Below are positions 1-5,735 of a stretch of 7,641 bases of DNA, piece after piece; within the stretch, counting starts at the first letter, position 1; the number at the start of each line of letters is the position of its first letter. Source of the DNA: Kiritimatiellia bacterium (GTDB lineage Bacteria > Verrucomicrobiota > Kiritimatiellia > RFP12 > UBA1067); contig CAJGDE010000091.1 of NCBI GenBank assembly GCA_904502135.1, positions 1 to 7,641 of the forward strand. The letters are read 5' to 3'. The notes below the pieces were generated by a model that worked only from the letters and a program-made list of their open reading frames with translations, made no database searches and was not told the origin of the DNA. Both the position numbers and the translations under genes were made by a program.

Positions 1-94
1 AGCGCAAAAATGATTTTTTATTTCTTTTTTTTTGATTAAATGGCATACGGAACGGCTGTTTTAAAACAATAGGAAGTCCACACTGCCAAACACC

Positions 95-133
95 TTAGTC
101 GGATGGGCGGCGGTAGTCCGCACATTCGACTAA
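95..133. repeat. 39-nt hairpin-forming inverted repeat
   Basis: TTAGTCGGATG, a G:A mismatch and GCGG pair with CCGC and CATTCGACTAA around a 7-nt loop (111-117). This gives about 15 base pairs, one of them G-T. No T-run follows on either strand, so it does not look like a standard intrinsic terminator. It lies about 40 nt upstream of the -10 box of the first promoter, so a protein-binding site or an upstream 3'-end structure are both possible. Confidence 0.45.
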
Positions 134-173
134 CCGATTACAATTTTCGCGTATATTATTATCGACGTAAAAA

Positions 174-182
174 TGATATAAT
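174..182 (+). promoter_or_regulatory. Extended -10 promoter (TGaTATAAT)
   Basis: A perfect TATAAT (177-182) is preceded by the TGn extension (174-176). No good -35 hexamer lies 16-18 bp upstream (only TATTAT-like sequence), which is typical of extended -10 promoters. Transcription would start near 189, just ahead of a ribosome-binding site (GGAG, 199-202) and a seven-residue ORF (ATG 208, stop 229-231). It is the best candidate to drive the large secreted-protein gene at 729, though another start inside the leader cannot be excluded. Confidence 0.55.
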
Positions 183-236
183 ATTGACGCTTTTTGACGG
201 AGAAATTATGTCTTTAGATGAAAGCGAGTAGGTTTA

Positions 237-350
237 ATGAAAGGAAGAAACAGATAGCTGATTGAAACTTTTATACTGGTCGCAGTACTTATAGTGGCCG
301 GCTTCTCCACTTGGTTAGGAGTTAATAGAGAGGTAGAAGGTGAAGGTTAA
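237..350 (+). pseudogene. Possible broken small membrane-protein ORF
   Basis: An ATG at 237 opens MKGRNR and meets a TAG at 255-257. The same frame then stays open to a TAA at 348-350, and the part after the TAG encodes one clear hydrophobic segment, LIETFILVAVLIVAGF. If the TAG were CAG (Gln), the result would be a 37-residue protein with a short basic N-terminus and one membrane helix, loosely like the start of a type IV pilin or pseudopilin (basic start, then LIE plus hydrophobic residues). TAG is a normal stop here (it ends the gene at 729-2864), so recoding is unlikely. It may be a decayed fragment or chance. Confidence 0.22.
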
Positions 351-425
351 AGGTGAACAGTGGAATAATAACTTTTTATAATAATGAAAATATCCATTGT
401 TCACCTTCACCTAAAATCTTCACCT
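338..425. repeat. GGTGAA-type inverted repeat with alternative pairings
   Basis: AGGTGAACAGTGGA (351-364) pairs with 393-406 over 14 bp (one G-T pair) around a 28-nt AT-rich loop. A flanking AGGTGAAG (338-345) can pair with CTTCACCT (418-425), or GGTGAAGGT (339-347) can pair with 403-411. The last pairing excludes part of the main stem. The arms are made of repeated GGTGAA/TTCACC words, so slippage may have built them. The element lies in the transcribed leader of the gene at 729; the AT-rich loop and the absence of a following T-run argue against a terminator. Confidence 0.5.
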
Positions 426-463
426 AAATAAAAACTCTAAACTAAACCAAGGAGCGAGAGTAA

Positions 464-600
464 GTATGGGGTGCGAAAGCTAACCCATACAACGTACGCG
501 AATCAGCGTATGACGCTTGATAGGAAATCGGCAAAATTTCAAGAACAAAGCGGAATACGATGACCGCGCTACGTGGGTAATCCACGTGGCGTGTTTTCAT
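464..600 (+). ncRNA. Candidate structured leader RNA (four stem-loops)
   Basis: Four hairpins follow each other. In 464-490, GTATGGG pairs with CCCATAC and a GCGAAAGC inner tip forms a GAAA (GNRA) tetraloop. In 495-519, GTACGC/GCGTAT competes with AGCGT/ACGCT. In 524-540, GAAAT pairs with ATTTC. In 565-593 there is a 12-bp stem (two G-U pairs) with loop GTAAT, followed by TTTT (594-597). The last one could be a weak intrinsic terminator. The whole could be a cis-acting regulator of the downstream gene or a small RNA. I do not recognise it as a known family. A TTG-start frame across it (517-732) has no protein-like features. Confidence 0.35.
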
Positions 601-728
601 CATTCATGTTTTGTTCGGGCGTTTGCCGATGCCTCTATCAGACGTGGTGATTTGAGAACACGCCACTCTTCTTTTCTGCGCGAGGGAGTGAGCTGTGAAA
701 CAAAGTGCGAGAAAAGGAAAATGAAAGA

Positions 729-2864
729 ATGAAAAAATTAATGATAACACTTGCACTGGCGGCGCTCGCAATAAGCGTCAATGCAAGACCCGCTGTTGTG
801 CCGCCTGTATATGGCATGTATGAAGAAACCGAAGGCTTCGAGACTTATGCAGCTGAAGAGGTTCTTGAATCCTATACACCTACTGTAGAAGGCGGAAACA
901 CCTATTTGTGGTATTCTGAGTACAGTGGAGCTGGCACGGTAAAGGCTTACGGTGAAAATGATGCTAAGCTTGATGGTGCTGGTAATAACTATTTAAATGT
1001 AGAAACGACAACGGGTACACCTCTTTATCGTAGAGTCGTTGCGACAGATGATTACTGGAATCATCCGGATGATTTTTTCAGAGCGGGTTTATATGATGAT
1101 ATCAAAGGTGGTATTTACATTGATACTTACTTTCAGTTCACGAAAAAGCACCTAGAGATGGATATATTATGCGGGGAGAATACTCATCTTATCGTTTGGG
1201 TAAAGGCAAATGAAGGTAGTGACAACGGAACGCCAAATGATGAGAGTGACGATATTTTGCCTTCTACGAATCTTATCGTTACGGCAGCGAATATGGACGC
1301 TAATGGCAATCCAACTCCGAAGGATTTTGTGATTGAGACCGCTGCGAATTTTGATTTTGGAGCTTGGCATCAGCTTACAATTCGTGCGATTGAAGATATT
1401 ACCGCTGATGGTAAACTTGTTGTAGGCTTTGTCGTTTTTGTTGATCGTGAGCAAGTCAATGCGGTGGCTGATGAAGATGTCTACAAGGAGCTTATGGGGG
1501 ATTATTATAAAAACGTTAATTTGACGATGGAAGCTAATAAGTTTTTTGCGGCAAAGCAACTTTTTGTCGGAATGGTTTCTCCAAAGGATCTGCTATATGA
1601 TGAACTGATTCAGGAGCTTACCGCAGTTGGCTTCGGCGGTTCAGGCAAGATTGATAATCTTACTTTGACAAGAACTACTCCAGCGTTTTTTGCAGACCCT
1701 ATCCCGCAATTGTCAGCGACATCCACGGCTGAACAAGTCGCGGCGGCGCTTGAAGGTTCGGCGGATGCGAAGCTCGCAGCAAATATCAAGACGGCGGCGG
1801 AATACGCGGCGTATCGTACTTGGGCGCTTGGGCTTGAGGGTGTGACTCGGGAACAAGTAAAGGCTTCACCTAATGCGTGGCTTTCGTACGCGCTTGTTAC
1901 GGATAAGTTAATAGAAGGCGAAGTTGCAGAATCTCGGCTCAAGGTTACATCGTTTAAGCTATCTGGTGAGAATAATCTTTTCTCGATTAAGTTGAAAATA
2001 GATGACGTAGATGTTGGAGATGCGGCGACAGAAGAAAATCTTTTAAAGATATTCGCAATTGAGGGGACTAAGGAGCTTAGTGGCGATTCATTCTTGGTCG
2101 ATAATGTAGCTCTTGAGGTTGTTCAGATAAATGAAGGAGAGGTTGAGTTCATCGTTACGCCGCGAGAGAAGGGTCGCTCATTCTTCTTCCGTGCGCGCAT
2201 GAGGGATAATATCAATGGTGTTGGTATGAATAGCTTTTCTGATAGCGATGAGAAAGTTCAGCTTTGGGAGGGTGGTCCATATTGGGCGAGAGCTAATATT
2301 GGCGCGGAAAATCCGGTAGATTATGGCTATTACTTCTGGTGGGGTGATACTATTGGATATAAACGCGAGAATGACAAGTGGGTCGCAAGTGACGGATCGA
2401 ATTCTAATTTCTCGTTTAGTTCAGATAATACGCCGACTTATGGCAAAATCAATTCAACTTTGCAAAGCGAAGGTTGGATTACGACAGATGGTGTTCTTGC
2501 GCCCGAACATGATGCGGCGCATAAACATTGGGGCGGCGATTGGCGGATGCCGACTAAGCAGGAGTTTGAAGACCTCAATAGCAAGTGTGACTGGATTTGG
2601 ACATCAAGAAATGGTGTTAATGGATATGTCGTTCGTGGCAGGGGCGAATATGCTTTTAATAGTATCTTTCTCCCTTGTGCCGGCTATGGCTACGGGACTT
2701 CGCTCATCAATGCCAGTTCGGATGGCTACTATTGGTCGTCTGTTCCCGGCTCGGACTACTACTACGCGTGGCACCTCTTCTTCATTTCGGGTTACCACAG
2801 CACGATCTACAACTCCCGCTACTACGGGCAGTCTATTCGTCCTGTTCAAGGGTTCTCTAAATAG
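729..2864 (+). CDS. Secreted protein with C-terminal FISUMP/DUF1566-like, DGR-target-type domain
   Basis: The 711-residue protein starts with a Sec signal peptide (MKKLMITLALAALAISVNA, cleavage probably after that Ala) and has no lipobox Cys. The ATG at 729 is preferred over an in-frame GTG at 705 because it begins the signal peptide directly and has AAGGA about 10 nt upstream. Residues about 125-315 look like a LamG/concanavalin-like beta-sandwich (FDFGAWHQLTIRA; GSGKIDNLTLTRT near its end). Residues about 400-495 look like further beta-rich surface sequence. From about residue 510 (WEGGPYWARANIGA) to the end is a FISUMP/DUF1566-like domain with GGDWRMPTKQEFEDL and a final SIRPVQG, the C-type-lectin-like architecture used by many DGR target proteins. 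The final part is rich in Tyr, His, Phe and Ser on a constant scaffold. The likely role is surface binding with a diversifiable ligand face; the ligand is unknown. It is followed by its own terminator and is probably monocistronic. Confidence 0.92.
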   Translation: MKKLMITLALAALAISVNARPAVVPPVYGMYEETEGFETYAAEEVLESYTPTVEGGNTYLWYSEYSGAGTVKAYGENDAKLDGAGNNYLNVETTTGTPLYRRVVATDDYWNHPDDFFRAGLYDDIKGGIYIDTYFQFTKKHLEMDILCGENTHLIVWVKANEGSDNGTPNDESDDILPSTNLIVTAANMDANGNPTPKDFVIETAANFDFGAWHQLTIRAIEDITADGKLVVGFVVFVDREQVNAVADEDVYKELMGDYYKNVNLTMEANKFFAAKQLFVGMVSPKDLLYDELIQELTAVGFGGSGKIDNLTLTRTTPAFFADPIPQLSATSTAEQVAAALEGSADAKLAANIKTAAEYAAYRTWALGLEGVTREQVKASPNAWLSYALVTDKLIEGEVAESRLKVTSFKLSGENNLFSIKLKIDDVDVGDAATEENLLKIFAIEGTKELSGDSFLVDNVALEVVQINEGEVEFIVTPREKGRSFFFRARMRDNINGVGMNSFSDSDEKVQLWEGGPYWARANIGAENPVDYGYYFWWGDTIGYKRENDKWVASDGSNSNFSFSSDNTPTYGKINSTLQSEGWITTDGVLAPEHDAAHKHWGGDWRMPTKQEFEDLNSKCDWIWTSRNGVNGYVVRGRGEYAFNSIFLPCAGYGYGTSLINASSDGYYWSSVPGSDYYYAWHLFFISGYHSTIYNSRYYGQSIRPVQGFSK
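2685..2850 (+). other. Putative DGR variable region (VR)
   Basis: The codon pattern is that of adenine-directed mutagenesis. In 2754-2825, 17 of 24 codons (GAC, seven TAC, two CAC, two TTC, ATT, AGC, ATC, AAC, TCC) are AAC/AAT or can be reached from them by changing only A. The remaining codons (GCG TGG CTC TCG GGT ACG CGC) form a constant scaffold. All seven Tyr codons here are TAC, whereas upstream the gene mostly uses TAT. The protein pattern GYYWSS..AW.L.F.SG....RYYGQSIRPV matches the usual layout of lectin-fold DGR targets. The constant stretch after 2826 would correspond to the initiation-of-mutagenic-homology end. No matching template repeat, reverse transcriptase or avd was found in the window. 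The outer limits are approximate. Confidence 0.72.
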
Positions 2865-2885
2865 CGAATGAAAGTGAGCGAATTC

Positions 2886-2910
2886 AATTCTTCAATTCTT
2901 TAATTCTTTT
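2886..2910. repeat. Short tandem repeat (AATTCTTY, about 3 units)
   Basis: AATTCTTC, AATTCTTT and AATTCTTTT follow head to tail, with one more partial AATTC at 2881. The repeat lies just after the stop codon of the putative DGR target. Simple slippage is enough to explain it; no function is evident. Confidence 0.55.
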
Positions 2911-2989
2911 GCGATGAAGTAAAGAGTGAAGTGGAAAGGGTAAAGAGAAGATGAAACAGTAGAAAATACGATAGATTTTCATTCTGTTA

Positions 2990-3028
2990 GTTACCACCGC
3001 ATTTTTAAAAATGCGATGGTAACTTTTG
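2990..3028 (+). terminator. Strong intrinsic terminator (34-nt palindrome plus T-run)
   Basis: Positions 2990-3006 and 3007-3023 are inverse complements over 17 bp with a single C:A mismatch, the centre being TTTTTAAAAA. TTTT (3024-3027) follows. This is a rho-independent terminator for the secreted-protein gene ending at 2864, and it isolates that gene from the T3SS operon. The distance from the stop codon (about 125 nt) is long but acceptable. A cruciform role in DGR retrohoming is conceivable, but such structures usually sit much closer to the VR. Confidence 0.82.
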
Positions 3029-3355
3029 TAGCGATTGCGATTGATAAAGCAGTGTTAAAAATCTATTTGAAATGCGGTAGGATTTGTGATGTCCACAGTT
3101 TACAAACCATGGTCATTACAACATTTACAGCGTTTCTAGTGAGTTCGGATCGAGAAGAAAATTCAAAAGACCGATATATGCGATGCCGGTATCGTCGTAA
3201 GTCCGAGTTTGGAAGGGGTCGTTCGTTATCACAACTTTTTGAATGAATCGTCAGTATGGCGAAGCCAAGGCAACATACTTAGTGTGCATCAAAAGCGATA
3301 ACGTTGCAAAAAGTTAGGAGAGGGGTAATTTATTGCAAATATCTCAAGATTCGGT
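3028..3355. other. Intergenic region without a convincing gene
   Basis: Nothing here has both a start signal and protein-like sequence. A + strand frame from 3016 begins inside the terminator stem and gives an unconvincing, basic product. A second frame (3089-3301) is interrupted by stops and is listed as a possible relic. The right end carries one arm of the inverted repeat that surrounds the T3SS promoter. Confidence 0.55.
3089..3301 (+). pseudogene. Possible decayed small ORF
   Basis: An ATG at 3089, with AGGA a few bases upstream, opens 16 codons (MSTVYKPWSLQHLQRF) and meets TAG TGA at 3137-3142. The same frame then stays open for 52 codons to a TAA at 3299-3301, with a normal-looking composition (for example DAGIVVSPSLEGVVRYHNFL). 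This suggests, but does not prove, a former small gene of about 70 codons broken by point mutations. I do not recognise the family; chance is a real alternative. Confidence 0.2.
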
Positions 3356-3372
3356 TTGACAGCAACCCCTCT
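3319..3372. repeat. Inverted repeat spanning the T3SS promoter
   Basis: AGAGGGGT (3319-3326) is repeated inverted as ACCCCTCT (3365-3372), with 38 nt between. The right arm sits in the spacer between the -35 and -10 boxes and the left arm about 30 nt upstream of the -35 box. This spacing would suit a dimeric regulator binding both arms. TTTT follows the right arm, so a weak upstream terminator is an alternative. Confidence 0.4.
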
Positions 3373-3385
3373 TTTATGATATCTT
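3356..3385 (+). promoter_or_regulatory. Sigma-70-type promoter of the T3SS operon
   Basis: A consensus TTGACA -35 box (3356-3361) is followed after 18 bp by TATCTT (3380-3385), four of six matches to TATAAT. Transcription would start around 3391-3393, about 65 nt before the first gene. No other comparably good promoter was seen before the chaperone gene at 3458. The near-consensus -35 box suggests repression or antitermination rather than activator dependence; this is inference. Confidence 0.55.
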
Positions 3386-3395
3386 ACAAGTTACT

Positions 3396-3413
3396 GAAAG
3401 AAAGGTTTCTTTC
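3396..3413. promoter_or_regulatory. Perfect 18-nt palindrome at the expected transcription start
   Basis: GAAAGAAA and TTTCTTTC are exact inverted repeats separated by GG. The element starts only a few bases after the predicted transcription start, the classical place for a repressor operator. In RNA it would form a purine/pyrimidine hairpin with a tiny loop, and there is no T-run after it, so it is not a terminator. Its regulator is unknown. Confidence 0.45.
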
Positions 3414-3457
3414 CGCTCTAATTGGATAGCAGTGAAATGGAATTGTAGATAGGTTAT

Positions 3458-3850
3458 ATGATTTCGAAATTGGCCAGTGCAATTGGTTATCCTGAGAAGG
3501 TTTCTCAGGGTTTGTCTGTTTATGCGTTTCGCGTAGACGGATGGGAGATTATTGCCGAAAATATCGGCAATCGCATTGTACTTAAGCATTATCTTGATGT
3601 CACTTCAGATGATTTGCCGCAGTTTGCATCGTATGTCGCGGGGCGTCTTTTGCGCGAGGAAGCGTCTCTCGCCTGGGATGAAAGCGCTCAAAAAGCTCTT
3701 CTGTGGCGCGAAATCTCTCCTAACGCCAAACTCGCGGAGATGAAAGATTCTTTTGAAGAGTTCGCCGATTCTTGTGAATGGTGGATGCAGCGGGCTTTGG
3801 ATGTCAATGCTCCTAAAAGTGTATTCCCCGATGTGCTGATAAGGCCGTAA
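3458..3850 (+). CDS. T3SS class I chaperone, CesT/YscB-like
   Basis: This is a 130-residue cytoplasmic protein with the size and layout of CesT/Tir-type secretion chaperones: an N-terminal helix (MISKLASAIGYPE), a beta-sheet part (VYAFRVDGWEIIAENIGNRI), a middle helix (DDLPQFASYVAGRLLREEA), a further strand region and a long C-terminal helix (about 88-115). It directly precedes the secretin gene, the same place yscB holds before yscC in Yersinia. YscB works with SycN as a heterodimeric chaperone of the gatekeeper YopN, and a SycN-like gene and a YopN homologue occur later in this operon. The specific YscB assignment rests on fold pattern and gene order, since sequence similarity between such chaperones is low. 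The ATG at 3458 is the only sensible start (a stop lies in frame at 3446-3448); its ribosome-binding site is weak (AGG, 3451-3453). The next gene starts 1 nt after the stop codon. Confidence 0.78.
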   Translation: MISKLASAIGYPEKVSQGLSVYAFRVDGWEIIAENIGNRIVLKHYLDVTSDDLPQFASYVAGRLLREEASLAWDESAQKALLWREISPNAKLAEMKDSFEEFADSCEWWMQRALDVNAPKSVFPDVLIRP

Positions 3851-3851
3851 A

Positions 3852-5735
3852 ATGAGGTGTCTTATGAGAAAAGTTTTATTATCAATGGTTTTATTCTTGG
3901 CCCTTGCCGTTCAAGGGTCTGAGACTAATACTGTAACTTCGATTCCTTGGAAGGCGCCTCGCTACTCGCTTGTTGCGCAAACGATGAATATTCGCCAGGC
4001 GCTCGAGTCGTTCGGCAGTGCTCAGGGGATTTCTGTCGTCATGTCCAAGGCTGTCTCGGGTAGTTTCTCCGGGACTTTTTCTAATATTCCCGCCGCGGAG
4101 TTTTTAGATCGTATTTCTACGTCTCATAATCTTATCTGGTATTACGATGGTGCGGCTCTCTATGTTTACGGCTCTGGTGAGGTTGCGACTATTCTGCTCG
4201 ACCTTAAATATATGAAGGCCGGAGAGGTGCGCTCTCTTATCCGCGATCTTGGTGTTGAAGATTCCCGCTTTCCTATCAAGACCGCCTCGAATGATGAGCT
4301 TATTATGGTTTCAGGTCCGCCGCGCTATGTGACGCTCGTTGCCGAAACTATCGCTAAGGCCGATAAACTTCGTGAGCTTAGAACCTTTAATGAAGTTGAG
4401 GCTCGCGTTTATCCGCTTGTGAATACGTGGGCGGATGATGTAAGCTTTTCCGTTTCGAATCCTGAGTCTTCGGTGACGATTCAAGGAGTTGCGAATATAC
4501 TTAGAGAGATAATGACGTCTTCTTCTGGTTCGAAGGTTAAGGAGTCTCTAACAAATAAGACGGAAGAAGTCGAAAGTCGCGATGTGACACTTCCTGGCTT
4601 TACGCCCGTCATCCGCCCCGACAATCGCCTCAACGCGGTAATTGTTCGCGACGTGACAACGCGTCTTCCAATGTACGAAAAGCTTATTAAGGAACTTGAT
4701 GTTCCGCAGAAGCTCGTTGAAATCGCCGTTACGGTTGTTGAGCTTTCGCGTGAGGATGCGCTCGACTGGCAGCTTTCCTTTAAGGTTGATGCCGCCAACG
4801 ACGACAAGGTTCAGGGTAGCGTCGGGCAGAATGCACGCAATCTTTTTACGCCTGCTTCGCTTGCAGGTAAGGGCCTCGCTGGCGCCGTTACTTACCTTGG
4901 TGAGGATGTAGATGTTTCAGCGTCGCTCTCGGCATTGCGTGAGAAGGGTAAGGCGCGCAGTATTTCCAGAACTTCTCTTTTAACGCTCAACAATTTAGCA
5001 GCGCAACTCTCTGATACCCAGAGCTATCATGCGCGAGTTGTTGGAACTGAAGTTGCCTCGCTTGAGGAAGTCTCGGCCGGAACGCGCCTTCAGATAAAGC
5101 CGCGCATTGTTAAATCTGCCGATACGAACGCGCCTTCGCGCGTGTGGCTTACGATGGAGCTTCAAGACGGCGGTTTCGAGTCGGTTACGGTCGATGCGAT
5201 GCCGATGACGCGCACAAGTACGCTTGAAACGCAGGCGTCTGTTCTTGAGCATCATTCGATTTTGCTCGCAGGTTACATGCGCGACATAAAAGAATCTGCG
5301 GGGTGGGGTATTCCATATCTACGCGATATTCCTTGGATCGGGTGGCTTTTCGGCGGAGCGAGCAACCGCGATGAAACGGTTCAGCGCCTCTTTATTTTAA
5401 CGCCTTATATTGTCGATGTCGAAGAACCCGATTTAGTTCGCGTTCAGGCGACGCGCCAGCGTGATATTACTCTCGAGGAGAAATTAGAGAGCGACAAAAA
5501 TTCGGATGATATGGAGAGGAAAAAGCGCAACGAAAAGATAGAAGAGATGCGCGAGATCCGCGAGGAGAAGTTTGACGAATGGTACTATCGCGATAAAAAG
5601 GAGCGTGAATTTCGCAAAGAGCGCCGCGAAGATAAAATAGAGGCTGAGAGAAAAGTCTGGGATGCCAAATTTGACGCTCGTAAAAAGAAATACGAAGACG
5701 AGAAAAAGGCTAAAGAGTCGGCTAATAAAAAATGA
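3852..5735 (+). CDS. sctC: T3SS outer-membrane secretin SctC
   Basis: This 627-residue secretin forms the outer-membrane ring of the injectisome. It has a signal peptide (to about residue 22), an N0 domain (about 34-105, including MNIRQALESFGSAQGISVV), an N1 domain (about 112-175), an N3 domain (about 184-285, with RPDNRLNAVIVRD) and the secretin barrel (about 287-522, starting VEIAVTVVEL and containing the family signature GIPYLRDIPWIGWLFGG at 486-502 and RLFILTPYIVDVEEP). The N0-N1-N3 order with a single N3 is typical of T3SS secretins. Residues 541-627 are an unusual tail in which about 60 of 87 residues are Lys, Arg, Glu or Asp, probably a long helix or coiled coil; most SctC proteins end soon after the barrel in a short pilotin-binding segment. 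An alternative ATG at 3864 (AGGTG at 3855-3859) also leaves a good signal peptide. The stop overlaps the next start as ATGA. Confidence 0.96.
   Translation: MRCLMRKVLLSMVLFLALAVQGSETNTVTSIPWKAPRYSLVAQTMNIRQALESFGSAQGISVVMSKAVSGSFSGTFSNIPAAEFLDRISTSHNLIWYYDGAALYVYGSGEVATILLDLKYMKAGEVRSLIRDLGVEDSRFPIKTASNDELIMVSGPPRYVTLVAETIAKADKLRELRTFNEVEARVYPLVNTWADDVSFSVSNPESSVTIQGVANILREIMTSSSGSKVKESLTNKTEEVESRDVTLPGFTPVIRPDNRLNAVIVRDVTTRLPMYEKLIKELDVPQKLVEIAVTVVELSREDALDWQLSFKVDAANDDKVQGSVGQNARNLFTPASLAGKGLAGAVTYLGEDVDVSASLSALREKGKARSISRTSLLTLNNLAAQLSDTQSYHARVVGTEVASLEEVSAGTRLQIKPRIVKSADTNAPSRVWLTMELQDGGFESVTVDAMPMTRTSTLETQASVLEHHSILLAGYMRDIKESAGWGIPYLRDIPWIGWLFGGASNRDETVQRLFILTPYIVDVEEPDLVRVQATRQRDITLEEKLESDKNSDDMERKKRNEKIEEMREIREEKFDEWYYRDKKEREFRKERREDKIEAERKVWDAKFDARKKKYEDEKKAKESANKK

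Larger units (their letters stand above)
1..728 (+). other. Long non-coding leader/intergenic region
   Basis: This 728-nt stretch has no convincing full gene. It opens with a T-rich run (about 11-34) that could be the tail of a terminator whose stem is cut off by the window edge. It then holds a 39-nt hairpin (95-133), an extended -10 promoter (174-182), two tiny ORFs, a GGTGAA-type inverted repeat (338-425) and a series of stem-loops (464-593). If transcription starts near 189, the secreted-protein gene at 729 has a leader of about 540 nt, long enough for regulation by RNA structure. I do not recognise any known riboswitch class in it. Confidence 0.6.

Noticed and set aside
95..133. Integron attC site
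   Set aside because: The hairpin lacks the RYYYAAC/GTTRRRY end motifs and the expected unpaired bases.
255..257. TAG read as an amino acid (stop recoding)
   Set aside because: TAG is the normal stop of the large gene at 2862-2864, so a recoded genetic code is unlikely.
705..728. GTG start for the secreted protein, adding eight residues
   Set aside because: It would put a charged MREKENER stretch before a complete signal peptide; the ATG at 729 has a suitable ribosome-binding site.
517..732. 71-codon + strand frame with TTG start in the leader
   Set aside because: It has no ribosome-binding site or protein-like pattern, overlaps the stem-loops and runs into the true start region of the gene at 729.
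2323..2871. Overlapping frames (+ and -) inside the FISUMP/DUF1566-like domain
   Set aside because: They are shadows of the real reading frame, with no start signals and repetitive low-quality translations.
3016..3246. 76-codon + strand frame
   Set aside because: It starts inside the terminator stem, has no ribosome-binding site and encodes an unconvincing product.
1..3457. DGR template repeat or reverse transcriptase inside the window
   Set aside because: No second copy of the scaffold bases around 2754-2850 was seen by eye on either strand in the non-coding parts, and no frame carries reverse transcriptase motifs.
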